This document shows, in pieces, positions 42,229-52,625 of a stretch of 64,000 nucleotides of DNA. Source of the stretch: Carettochelys insculpta (lineage: Eukaryota > Chordata > Testudines > Carettochelyidae); assembly GCF_033958435.1 (NCBI RefSeq), contig NC_134152.1, positions 15,672,001 through 15,736,000 on the forward strand, given 5' to 3'. Position 1 is the stretch's first letter, and the number at the start of each line of letters is the position of its first letter. The position numbers and the translations under genes are program-made. The notes beneath the pieces were generated by a model that saw only the letters and a program-made list of their open reading frames with translations, was not told where the DNA came from and did not search any database.

Positions 42229-42349
42229 GATAATCACAGAGAGATAACTGTGTTAGTCTGTAAGGCTACGATCTGAAGTTCCACAAAGGCTCATCATTTA
42301 ATAAATTGTTTTGTTAGCCTTTAAAGTGCTACATAACTGCTTTTTTGTT
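42229..42349 (+). mobile_element. Mini Penelope-like element with 13-bp TSD
   Basis: It has only the two ends of the Penelope-like family (ACAGAGAGATAACTGTG at the left; TTAGCCTTTAAAGTGCTAC and CTGCTTTTTTG at the right) joined directly. The direct repeat TCAAACCACACTG flanks it at 42216-42228 and 42350-42362. The exact duplication shows it inserted as a unit. Confidence 0.85.
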
Positions 42350-42680
42350 TCAAACCACACTGTGATTGTGCAATGCTAGTAACTTCGTTCAATACCACAT
42401 AAGGTGTACCTAAATATAAGTTAACATTCTGTGTTAATATTTCTTGGAGTATTTGACACTTCTTTGTGTACCATCAAGCTCTGAATGAGTTTCTTACAGT
42501 CACCTTCCCTCCTCTACAGTTTTTCTTCTTTCACCTCTCATTGCACAAGTAACAGGGTCAGAAAAATGCCATTTTAAAAGCCACATGAAAAGTGCAGTTA
42601 TAAAACCAAAAAAACCAGACACTGTTAGGAGCGGGTGTAACACCTTACTGCAAACCACTTTTAAACCTAACCAGACTGAG

Positions 42681-43488
42681 GCTACGTCTATACTGAGATA
42701 AATTTGATTTTCAATAAACTCAATTTTAACTTCCTTCTTAGGAATCTGAATGTCCACAAGCCTTCTTGACATTTGACCCATCATTTTTCTGTGTGGAATT
42801 TCCACGTCCCCATTGCCCTATGTAATTTTGAAAGTAAAAGCAGTGCATTGTGGGCACATATCCCACAGTGCCTTAGCCCCACTTGCTTGTGGGTGTTTCA
42901 TGTTAGAATCCCACAATGCAAAGTACTGTCCAAGAATTCAGAGCACCCAGTCACAGAATTCAGACCTCTCTCAAACCTGCCCAGGGTCCCTCTGCTGTGC
43001 ATCCTCTATGGATGCTGGCACAGTGACAGGCAGCTGTGCTATCAGCCTTGTCCACCCCCCACCCGGTCCTGTCAGCCACACCTCTGGACCTTTATTTTTG
43101 CAGGCCTGCGTGCTGCAGAATTCATATTCAAATTGTAATTCAATCAAAAATTCACAGACTTGCTGTGACCTTCTACCTGCACACCTGGATGGAGAGCAGC
43201 AGCAAAGGAAGCAGTCTCACATGAAGGGTCACCATGCAGCTTTGTGAGATTCATACAGAACAGTCTTGGAGACTAATAAATTTGAATTACAGACATGGCA
43301 CTTCCACACTAGCCTTTATTCAAATTTTTAAATTCAAAATTGACACTATAACTGTCCTGTAATATTGATATTTTGTTATCAGTATTAGGGCTCACTAATT
43401 CAAGCTAATGGTATTTACAGTGAAGACAGCAACGTGTTAATATCAAGCCAATGCTTTTAAATCCGATCTTATTTCGTAGTGTAAAGGC
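42681..43488. mobile_element. hAT-type non-autonomous element with 8-bp TSD
   Basis: The 8-bp direct repeat AGACTGAG lies at 42673-42680 and 43489-43496. The ends GCTACGTCTATACT and, inverted, GCCTTTACACTACG are weakly similar. An inner CAGTGCATTGTGGGCACAT with TATCCCACAGTG forms a palindrome. Overlapping ORFs on the plus strand have no domain. Confidence 0.7.
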
Positions 43489-43854
43489 AGACTGAGTGAA
43501 CAGGGGCTCTTGAGAGTTCAGCCAAATCATAACCAGGCTGTAAGAGCTGAGGGGCTGGGCCGGCCTGTCCCCATGCACCTCCCTGAGGACTGTGACCGGC
43601 GCCCGCCGCTCTCCCCTCTACGGATTGTCAGCGATTTAAAGAGGCTCCACACACGCTCCGTTCAAACAACACCCACAGAAGAGTCAAACCCAAAGGCTCC
43701 CGAGCCGGTACCACCGTGTTTAGTCTGTTCCCCGCCGCCTGTCACCGAGCGAGGGGACGCCAAGAACACCCGCACACCCACCCACGAGAATCTTCCCCAC
43801 GCACAAGATTAACCCGAGTTGAGCAGAAGGGAGTTGCCAGGGTAACCACAAACC

Positions 43855-43890
43855 CCCTCCCCTCCCCTCCCCTCCCCCCCCCCCCCCCGG
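43855..43890 (-). promoter_or_regulatory. G-rich run, potential G-quadruplex on the ZC3H7A sense strand
   Basis: The plus strand reads repeated CCCCTC units and then a run of about 15-16 C, so the minus (ZC3H7A sense) strand has four or more G-runs in a row. This could form a quadruplex in the promoter, first exon or first intron. Structure is inferred from composition only. Confidence 0.5.
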
Positions 43891-44275
43891 CGGCGGGGAA
43901 ATAAACCCAAACCGGGAACTGCGAGGCGGAGACAACATCAACCTCCCCGTAGGGGGAAGTGGGCCGAGCCCACGCCCCCCGCCCAGCGGCGGCGAGGACT
44001 AAACCCACCCATACCCGGGGGGGAGGGGCAGCCCGCACCACGGGATGGGGGCATCTAGCCTCTGTAAGCCCCCCGGCCCGCGTACCCGCTCCCTGGGACC
44101 GGCGGCGGCGCAGCTGAGGAAGCCGGAGGCAGCGAACTCTCGGCACGACAACAACAGAACAGCGCCCTCTCCACTCTAATGCTGCTTCGGCAAGCGGCGC
44201 AAATGAAACCAGGCCTCCTTGTACGCGCGCCCTCTGCCGCCGGGAGGCCAGAGCCACATTCAGCCGCCCCAAATA

Positions 44276-44299
44276 GAGCAGAGCAGAGCAGAGCAGAGC
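44276..44299. repeat. (AGAGC)n short tandem repeat
   Basis: Four to five copies of a 5-bp unit AGAGC in the CpG island. Confidence 0.8.
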
Positions 44300-44382
44300 C
44301 GCCCCCCGCCCGCTCTGTAGCTGTGACCATTTGTGCTTCTCCTATTCGCTTCATCAATAGGAGAACACTGCTGGTTCTTCTG

Positions 44383-44716
44383 ATTGGCTAAAAACGACAG
44401 AGTTTTGCTTCCGATTGGCTCTACCTATACTTCCTGCTTCTCAGTTCCTTCCATTGGCTGGTGGCTCAACCTCTGGGTCTCTGTATGCGCCCTTTGGGGT
44501 ACGATTGTCTGGCAGGAGCGGGCAAAGTTTCCACCTCCAATTGGCTCTGCCACAGCCAGAGTGGAGACACGGCGTTCCTGATAGGCGGAAGCTGGCAGTC
44601 TCGGGGCTTCCGATTGGCTCGGGTTCACCATCGCACCGCCCTCTCCGGAACCAGACGGAGGTATGGGGAGAGCCAGGCTGGCCACACGGTAATTAGCACC
44701 GGTTCGCATCGATTGG
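44383..44716 (-). promoter_or_regulatory. Array of six CCAAT boxes (NF-Y type)
   Basis: ATTGG, which is CCAAT on the minus strand, occurs at 44383, 44414, 44453, 44540, 44613 and 44712. The first five read ATTGGCT, giving the optimal AGCCAAT core, and all six have the same orientation. Spacing is 31, 39, 87, 73 and 99 bp. A degenerate copy (GATAGGCGG) is near 44580. NF-Y is the known binder of this motif; binding here is inferred. Confidence 0.7.
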
Positions 44717-44828
44717 GCTGGCACCCTACTAGATGGTGTTGTCCGCCTCCGAGCCCGGTCGATCCGCCAGCCCCCGAACTGCACTTGCTATGTAGAGATG
44801 GAGGTTAGCTGGGCAGAGTGACCGCAAT

Positions 44829-44838
44829 GCGCATGCGC
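44829..44838. promoter_or_regulatory. Palindromic NRF-1-type site
   Basis: GCGCATGCGC is the symmetric NRF-1 consensus core. It lies in the CpG island to the right of the CCAAT array. Its symmetry makes it usable in either direction. Confidence 0.6.
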
Positions 44839-45547
44839 GGGATGTGCGGTTCTTTTGAGACTCAAAGGGTCTGCGCTTATACCCCTCACACCATTGCAGC
44901 ACGTGACCGCGGACGAGGCTTGAAGCGGTTTGGATGGGGCTCGCGCGCTTCCCCATCCCGCCAACGGGCGTGTACCTCAGAGCCGGGGGGAGGAGGGGCG
45001 GCAGGATCCTGCCACGGTGCAGGCAGGATGCGCGCGCGACCCCGACTGGCGATGAGGGCTGCAGGTGGCTTCTCAGCGTCTTAATGACATCCCCAGAAGG
45101 GCCAAAGTGGCCTCAGGCCTTGATCCTGTCTTGCCGTGATCTCCCCTTACCCCTTCGCACCGTCCACCTGCTGCCATGCGCCAGGCTTTGTCACAGTGCC
45201 GGTAGGGATGTGCACTGCTTGGGAGCTGCAACAAGCCCAGCAGCTAGACAGGTACGGCTCCCGGCACAAGTATCAAACTGCAGCCTCGCCCAGTGCCAGT
45301 CTTGAATGTGGAGCCTTCGCTGCAGTTTCTTCATCTTGCACAAGGTCCTGCATGGGCTGTATGTGAATAGGTTAAAAGTAAGGGAAAGTATAGCTCTCAA
45401 TCTTACTAGCAAAGCAAATAGTCTTCACACTCACTGGTCTGGGAGCAATATCCTGCATGATTCCACTTGTTACCTACAACAGTGCAGTGAGTATTATATA
45501 TACATGCTCCTGTTGCAATTTGACCAGCTCGCATCACCTTTTGGGGC

Positions 45548-45834
45548 ACACAGGCTGCATCTGCACTACAGAGATCTTTCGAAAGAAGTTCTTCCTGAAG
45601 ATCTCTTCTGAAAAAACTTCTTTTGAAAGAGCGCATCCACACACAAAAAAGCAGATCCAACAATCAGTCTGCTGTTTTGATAGCGAGTGCCCTCACAGCC
45701 CCTGCTCTAATGAGCTGGGGATCGAAAAATCTAGCGCCGTGAGGACTGCTCTTTTGAAAAAGGGCTCTTAAAGTGTCTACACACTTTTTTTTTCAAAAGA
45801 ATCTTCCAGAAAATCTTCCTCATCTTGGAGAGGA
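45548..45834. mobile_element. MITE fragment, left part
   Basis: The end GGCTGCATCTGCACTACAG and inner TCTTTCGAAAGAAG words match the end family of the neighbouring elements. The right end is replaced by the start of the next MITE. Confidence 0.5.
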
Positions 45835-46212
45835 AGGCTGCGTCTACACTAGTGACTTTAAAAAAAAAATCCAATGGAGTGTCTACATACAAAATGCATT
45901 CTTTTGATACTAAATTGGAAGAATGCAGTACTTTTCCTGGCGGCCTTCTTCCTCTCCCAGATGAGGAAGAGTGCATTTTTCCAAAAGATTCTTTTTGGGA
46001 AAAAACATATGTAGATGGTCCAGGTTCTAGAAGAACGTCTTTTGAAGGATTGCTGTAGTGTAGATGTAGTTGAAAAGGGCTGGTGGAAAATATGCTGAAT
46101 TCTTTCAGATCAAAAGAGCACATTTTATGTGTACACACTCCATGGGTTTTTTCAGAAAAGGCCCATTCCACACACCCCCCCGCAAAGAACTTGCTAGTGT
46201 AAGTGCAGCCTC
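45835..46212. mobile_element. Non-autonomous TIR DNA transposon (MITE)
   Basis: GGCTGCGTCTACACTAGTGA at the left and the inverted GGCTGCACTTACACTAGCAA at the right enclose about 378 bp. A 181-codon minus-strand open frame crosses this and the previous MITE and is not a gene. Confidence 0.7.
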
Positions 46213-47423
46213 TAAAGTGATTGCCTGCAGCACTCAAATAGGATTCCATAGCATTGTACAACTGGCTAGTGTACAAGGGAGTTCACACCCCCTGAAGCAT
46301 TGCTTTAATGACTGCTGGAAGTGGGATGCTTAACTTAATGGACATATAGTTTGAGCTGGTATGGGAAATCATAAATTCCAGTTCTAATCTATTTTTGACT
46401 CATTCATTCAGTCATTCTACCTTAATTTTTTTTTCCATTCTACTTTTCTGGAGCTTGACATGAGCGTGTGTTTTTATTTTACACAGGATTCCATGGGAGT
46501 GTCTAGTCTATGCACAGAGGATGCCAGAAAAGTCAACCCCTCCCTTATAGCAGTCCTTTTAGCTATGCCATTGGCTCTTCTTGATCTTATTCCTAAACAC
46601 TCTGAGCAATTAAATACAAGCTGAGTGCTGAGTGTACTTACTAGTCAGGCTACTGCTTCTTTGATGCTACTGGCTGTGGTTCTGGGAATAGTACTTGTGC
46701 TACAATGCTGATTTTTTTAAGTGTATTTATTTCATAACCCCAGTCAGATACAATAAGGCAGAATCAATGTTCTTCCCTCTAATCTTTTCCATTCATGTGC
46801 AGATATTTTCTACTTAGTTATATCTACCCTACAGCACTCTGCCAAAAGAAGAGCTTCCAGATGATATGCCCCGGAAGACCATCTTTCAAAAGCATGCGTC
46901 TTCACGCAAAAAAGGGGGTAGATCTTTCAATCCACCCTTTTGAAAGATTGTTCTGCGCTGTTGAAAGAGAGCATCCACACAGCTCTGGCTGTGCTTTCAG
47001 AAAACAAAGGGGGAACGCCGCAGATGGGTTCACGTGGCTGCTAAGCCCATCGGGGGGCTACAGCCAGCCACTCCCTCAAAGGGCTCCTGCCAAACACCCC
47101 CAACCTGCACACGCTGAGGCCTGCAGACCTCACCAAAGCAAAGCAGAGCCGATGCAGGGACTGGACAGCCAGCGCACCACCCAAGGGATTCCCAGCAACT
47201 ACTAGAGCTGGCCACCTTAGATGCCATGGTCAGCTTGCTGGCTCCAGTGGTCACGGCCACCCTCTGCCTCCTCTGGTTGGTATGCTCCCCTGCTGGGGCC
47301 ATGGTATGCTCCCCTGCCAGTGCTCCCCAGGTGCTCCCCTACCTCTGGAGCCACCCCAGCACCACAGACTGTTGGGACGGGTTTGGGCTGGGGGAGTGGA
47401 AAAATGCCAGATGGCTCCAGGGC

Positions 47424-47755
47424 TACGTCTACACTAGCCCCCACCTTCCAAAAGGGGGATGCTAATGAGATGCTGCTATCAATATGCAGCAGCACCTCAG
47501 TAGCATAATAGTGGCCATGGCAATTCAAAAGTGCCGCTTTTGAATTGTGCGCCACCCATGTAGATGGGTCCTTTCAAAAGGAGCTTTCGAAATCCAAGGG
47601 GTCCTTTCGAAAGGACCCCATCTACTGGGCGGTGTGCAGTTGGAAAGCAGCACTTTCGAATTGCTGTGGCCACTATTATGCTACTGTGGTGCCTCATTAG
47701 CATATCCCAAAGTGTCTCATTAGCATCCCCCTTTTGAAAGGAGGGGGCTAGTGTA
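47424..47755. mobile_element. Nested MITE
   Basis: GGCTACGTCTACACTAGCCC at the left and the inverted GTCATGTCTACACTAGCCC at the right, with inverted CTTTYGAAAGGAG arms. It sits inside the Harbinger-type element, so it inserted later. Confidence 0.75.
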
Positions 47756-47837
47756 GACATGACCTAGAACTTTTGAATGACCAAGCAGACTGTTCTGGAG
47801 CTCAGCAACTGACTCGCCTCTGCTCTCATACACTACA

Positions 47838-48770
47838 ATGCAACCTACTCTCCCGCTCGAGAAACAGGTTGCCATCACCATCTGGAAGCTGGGCACCCCA
47901 GGGTGCTACTGGTCTGTAGGGCACCAGTTCGGAGTGGGCAAGACCACCATCGGGTCCTGTCCTCATGGAGGTAAGACATGCCCTGGTCAGGAATCCACCT
48001 CAGGGAGTGGGGGGAAGGGGCTCCTGGGCAAGGGGACCCTTGGCAGGTGGTGGTATGGGGGGAGGGGGCAAAGAGTGGTCATTGGGGGGCAGGGGCTGGA
48101 GACACCCCATCACAAGTGTGCATGCCCTCCATCCCATGCAGGTCGTTTGGGTCATCAACACAATGCTGCTGCAGAGGGTCTTCTGTGTGGGGGATCTGGA
48201 TGCAGCCATCTCAAGCTTCGCAATGCTCCGCTTCCAAAACTGCTTTGGGGCCCTGGACAGGACACATATCCCCAGCCACACCCAGGAACACAGCACCAGC
48301 TGCTACATCAACAGAAAGGGCTAACCTTTGCTAGTGCTCTAGGCTCTGGTTGGACTCAAGAGGCTGTTTCATGGACAGTTGGTGGGCTGGGCAGGCCACA
48401 CACACAATGCTTATGTGTTCTGGAACACCAGCCTCTGGCAGCATATGGAGACTAGGACCTACATCCCAGAGCAGGAGCTCTCAGTCGGAGAGGTCACCCT
48501 GCCCCACTGCATGGTGGGGGCCACTGCCTACTCCCACAGCCCTGGCTAATGCAGCCCTACACTGGCCACCCGGACTCCAGATAGCACTTTTTTAATGGCA
48601 GGCTCAACCAGGCCTGTGATGTGGTCGAGCATGCATTCGGCAGCCTGAAGGGCTGTTTCAGGTGCCTCCTAACACAGCTGGAGATTGGCCTGCGGAACAT
48701 CCCCCAGGTGGTGGGTGCCTACTGCACTCTCCTCAACATTGTTGAGGGTAAGGGCAAGACATTTGTCCAG
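47838..48770 (+). pseudogene. Harbinger (HARBI1-like) transposase relic
   Basis: Fragments in different plus frames line up in family order: LPLEKQVAITIWKLGTP and FGVGKTTIG (helix-turn-helix part, 47860-47960); DLDAAISSFAMLRFQN then ALDRTHIPS with the first catalytic Asp (48200-48280); VGWAGHTHNAYVFWNTSLW (48380-48435); and VEHAFGSLKGCFRCLLTQL with the catalytic Glu (48630-48680), then GLRNIPQVV. The usual second catalytic motif GDAAYPL reads GATAYSH, so that Asp is lost. Frameshifts and stops confirm a pseudogene. Confidence 0.82.
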
Positions 48771-50149
48771 AGTTGAGGAGCTGAGTCCAGCCATAGCTAC
48801 AAGCAGCCAGCTGCTGTCCATAGTCTCCAGGCCCCCCAGGATGGGGACTGCATCAGGGAGGCCCTCCATGAGAGCTTTGCACAAGGGTCCCCCCATTATT
48901 TCTCCCCCGCAACACACACACCCATCTACCCCTCACCACCCCAGCCCATCATGAATACAGGACATGGGAACAGTGGAAAAATAAACTGTTTACCAAACCT
49001 ACAAACTGTGAAAGATATAAATAGTTACATGCACTATGTACAGTGGGAAACGGGCAAACTACATACATGGGAGTGCTGGGAAAGTGGGGGGCACTTTGAC
49101 GTGGAAGGGAAAAGGGGGAGCATTAGTTTGGGGCAGGGGTAGAGAGCCATGATTCCTGTTGGCCCTGGGATCCCTTCTGTGATGGGGCTGGGATGGAGAA
49201 GGAAGGGCGAGGGGGAAGCAGGGCCATAAGAGAGCCTTAGTGGTGGGGAGTAGCGGGAGTGACAGGGAAGCAAGGCAGGCCAGGTGCTCCTGGAGGATGG
49301 ATATAATGTCCCTCAGGTTGCCCATGGGGTCCTCTCAGGCCACCCTCCATCAGGCCAGGTCTGCCTTCTGCAGCCAGAGGTGCTGCTCAGCCACCTCTGC
49401 CTGGCATTAGTGTGGGCATCATCACCTGCAGTGCACCTCTGACCTCTCCTGGCGTGGGCCTGTCATCATGCTGGTCGGGGAGGGTGCCTGGGCCCTCTCC
49501 TCCACCTCTGGTGGGCTGTCCGGCACGACCAATGGGACAGAGCTCTCCCAACCCTCTGATGTCACAACTGTATGGCTGGAAAGGACAAGGTGGACTGCAC
49601 GTCGATCTTGCACTACCACCCTGAGGCCTATGCCCCTCACCCCCTGTGGGTGGCAGCTCCCCACCCCTCCGTGCGGTGGCATGGCAACAATAGGGGATCA
49701 TAGCCACTGAGAGGGTCCCTGCCCATGTGGGGCAGGTCCTGGGTACAGTCCAGCAACACTCACTCCCTCCCAGCACATGAGGCTCACGGCACCGTCCACG
49801 GGAGTGGGTGCTGAGTGTTGCTGGCAGCCGTTACAGCACGCTGGGAGCCATGGCTGTCCACAATATGTCTGGGCTGAGGCCACTGGGCACGTGTGAGGCC
49901 TACTGGCAGCAGTGGCTGTGATGGGCACCACCTCCCTGCGACCCACAGTGTGCGCCATGCTGGATACTTTCTGGAGGGTCCCTTGCCAAGATCTGGCAAT
50001 GCCTGGCTGTTGCCCAGCTTGATGACAGCAAGTGGAGGTCTATGACCAGGTCTTCCTTGTCGCTGGACCAGTCAGTGGGCAGCTCCAGCTCTAGCCTGAT
50101 TGTGCAGGCTTGGGGTCCTGGGGCTCTCTCGGCCTTGCCCTTGGCCTCA

Positions 50150-50680
50150 GGGTGCAACTTGTCTGCTGGTATCCAGCATGGCAGGCGATGGTGAGATGTC
50201 CCAGGGCCCCAGGAGGCTCTGGAGCTTCCAGTAAAAGTGGCAGGTGGCAGGACCAGCCCCTGAAGGGCCAGCTGCACCCCAGGCTGGCATATAGTCCTGC
50301 TGGAGCTCCTTGACCTTGCTCCAGACCTTTTCCTGGCTTGGGTCAGGGTGTCCCCAGGCAGCCAGGCCAGTGGCAAGGCGGGTGAAGGTGGCTGCATTTT
50401 GATGCTTCCTGCCCATATTCCACAGGACCTCCTCATCCTACCACAGGCTGAGGAGGTTCTGGAGCGCTAGCTCCATCCAGGAGGGCACCTGTTTCTTGGG
50501 AGGCTGGCTGCAAGCCCAGTGAAGGCTCTGAGGGAAGGTTCTGGGGTTCCTGTGGGGGCTGGCTGGTGGCCATTGCTGACTGTCAATGTTGGGAGGAGGC
50601 TGTGAGGGCATGTGATTTTTGGCTTGTGCCTTTGCTACCAGTTCACTCTCAGCTTCCTGCCACCAGGGTTCTGGGTCCAT
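50150..50680 (-). pseudogene. Myb/SANT-like DNA-binding ORF of the Harbinger element
   Basis: Minus-strand translation gives LALQNLLSLW, then EEVLWNMGRKHQNAATFTRL, GLAAWGHPDPS, VWSKVKELQQDY and CHFYWKLQSLLG. This is the Myb/SANT-like (trihelix) fold seen in Harbinger accessory proteins, which help the transposase reach DNA and the nucleus. A stop after LLSLW breaks the frame. A related copy is at the right window edge. Confidence 0.75.
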
Positions 50681-51222
50681 GCATCTTTAAAGGTGTCCGG
50701 ACACAGGGACTGTAGAGCTCCACTGCTGCTGGCCAGGGTATCTCCGCACACCAGCTGGCTGGCTCATGGAGGACTCTTTCAAAAGAGCGGGCCACAGAGC
50801 TTCTACACAGGTTTTCTTTCAAAAGAATCTTTCAGAAGAGGGCCCTCTTCCTGATCCAGGATTGGTGGAGTGCTTATAAAAGTAGCACCGTGTTCTTTCG
50901 ATTTACTTTCAAAAGAGCGTGCTTAGTGTGTAGATGCTCCACAGGATCTTTCAGAAGAGAGCTGGATTTTCCGAAAGCACTTGCTAGGGTAGAGGTGTTT
51001 GGAATAAATTTGTAAGTGCACCAAGGCATGTGCACCACAAGTAGAAATCAAAAAGCTAGTTATGGGTGCACTGCTCATCTTCTTGGGTGGCATTTGAATC
51101 TCTCCTGAACAAGCACACAGTTTACAGGGAACATGGGTCAGGGTTATAAAAGGTTGCACTCCTGTGTGATGGCAAGAACACAATCTACAAGCACCAGTGG
51201 CTACTGTTACATCTTCCCATTT

Positions 51223-51403
51223 TCAAAACAAAAAGCAGTCAAGAAGCACTTTAAAGACTAGCAAAATAGTTTATTAGGTGAGCTTTCGTGGGACAGGCCC
51301 ACTTCTTCAGTCTGATAAACTATTTTGCTAGTCTTTAAAGTGCTACTTGACTGCTTTTTGTTTTGATAGTGTATAGACTAGCATGGCTTCCTCTCTGTTA
51401 CTG
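51223..51403. mobile_element. Fold-back mini Penelope-like element with 11-bp TSD
   Basis: Two inverted arms of about 55 bp (left near 51228-51284, right near 51308-51364) built on the family end word CTTTAAAGTGCTACTTGACT, followed by the CTCTCTGTTAC terminus. It is flanked by TCTTCCCATTT at 51212-51222 and 51404-51414. No coding sequence is left. Confidence 0.85.
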
Positions 51404-51768
51404 TCTTCCCATTTCTGATTTTGTCAGAAAAATCAAAGTGCAAATAGGGTGTATCAACTGAAACTCCTACCAAATAAGATGCACCTTCTACTTGCAAGCT
51501 AAGGTCCTGTCTGCATAAACAAAATTACTCATACTAGTCCAAGTCTCTAATCTAGGGTTGTCTGTCCCTTCATGAGTAAAGAACAGGTTTAATCCTTGAC
51601 ACCCCCCTAGTCGGCGTGCTCTTTGCCTCCTTTGTTCTGCCAGGGAGATTGAGGGGGCAAAACCACAGTGCTGAGATTCGGTTTATTCCCTCTCTCTTCT
51701 CAGCTCAGGTTAATCCTATGCTAGAGTTGGTGAAGATTCTCCTGGGTAGTTCTTCAGGAGGCTCTTGA

Positions 51769-52437
51769 GGTGTGTCTACACTAGCTGGCTACTTCACTGG
51801 CACAATGTCGAAACAGTACACGTCGTGTCTACACATGCCGTGAGCTATTTCGATGTTGAAATTGACATTAGGCGTCGAGATCCCGAAATCACTATTCCTA
51901 TCCGAAGATGGGAATAGTGCCCTCCTTTGACATTCAACGTTGAAGTAGGGCATGTGTAGATGATCCACATTCCACTGCGTCGAAATAGCGGAGTCCTCCA
52001 TGGCGGCCATCAGCTGGGGGTTGAGAGACGCTCTGTCCAGCCCCTGTGGGGCTCTGTGGTCGCCATGTGCAGCAGCCCTTAGCCCAGGACTTCTGGCTGC
52101 TGCTGCTGCTGCTGCAGCTGGGGGTCCATGCTGTGTGCACAGGGTCTGCAACTGGTTGTCGGCTCTGTGGATCTCATGCTGTGCAGGGCGAGTGTGTCTG
52201 GGAGGGGCCCTTTAAGGGAGTGGCTTGGGGCTTTGCTGGTCCCTTATTTCGAGGGGGAGCGCTTGTGTGTGGACGTGCCGCATTTCCTTCCAGGGCAGCT
52301 CCTTTCGACATCTTCATCACTACTTTGAGGTTGAATGTCGATGGCACCAGCCTTGGAGGATGTGTAGACAATACACGTCAAAGTAGCCTATTTTGATGTT
52401 CTTATGTCAAAACAGGCTACTTTGACATAGGCTACGT
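51769..52437. mobile_element. TIR-type element with CTG-rich interior
   Basis: The left end GTGTGTCTACACTAGCTGG and the right-side inverted CAAAGTAGCCT motifs suggest one element. The interior has a CTGCTGCTGCTGCTGCTG run near 52092-52115 and ORFs on both strands without domains. Confidence 0.5.
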
Positions 52438-52625
52438 CTACACTAGCCCCAAACTTCGAAATGGCCACACAAATGGCCATTTTGAAGTTTACTAATGAAG
52501 CGCTGAAATGCATATTCAGCACTTCATTAGCATGAGGGCAGCTGCGGCACTTCGAAATTGATGCACCTCACCGCCGTGCGGCTCGTCCCAATGGGGCTCC
52601 TTTTTGAAAGGACCCCTGCCTACTG
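52438..52625 (+). mobile_element. Half copy of the palindromic MITE
   Basis: Reads GGCTACGTCTACACTAGCCC and continues parallel to the left arm of 19102-19537 up to CTCCTTTTTGAAAGGA, then stops. The right arm is missing. Confidence 0.75.

Larger units (their letters stand above)
36504..43500. other. Long first intron of ZC3H7A
   Basis: About 7 kb between the exon carrying the ATG and the CpG island. It holds MITEs (36915-37199, 38390-38555), an hAT end at 39518, a mini Penelope element at 42229-42349 and a hAT-type element at 42681-43488. No coding exon was seen. Confidence 0.7.
43540..45090. promoter_or_regulatory. ZC3H7A: CpG island, ZC3H7A promoter region
   Basis: This stretch is strikingly rich in CpG and G+C compared with the AT-rich surroundings. 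It lies upstream of the spliced 5' UTR exon of ZC3H7A (minus strand). It also holds CCAAT boxes, an NRF-1-type site and a C-rich run. The non-coding first exon of ZC3H7A is expected here, but I could not place its donor. A divergent transcript to the right is possible. Confidence 0.75.
46815..51000 (+). mobile_element. PIF/Harbinger-type DNA transposon, decayed autonomous copy
   Basis: A transposase relic on the plus strand (47838-48770) faces a Myb/SANT-like relic on the minus strand (50680-50150). These are the two genes typical of PIF/Harbinger elements. The ends TCTACCCTACAGCACT (left) and, inverted, TCTACCCTAGCAAGTGC (right) are plausible termini. A younger MITE is nested at 47424-47755. 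Exact borders and a 3-bp target duplication were not established. Confidence 0.7.

Noticed and set aside
43742..44272. 176-codon minus-strand frame in the CpG island
   Set aside because: Arg/Gly/Ala-rich translation typical of GC-rich DNA, crosses the poly-C run and is not continuous with any recognised protein.
45731..46276. 181-codon minus-strand frame
   Set aside because: Spans two MITEs whose inverted structure keeps frames open; no known domain.
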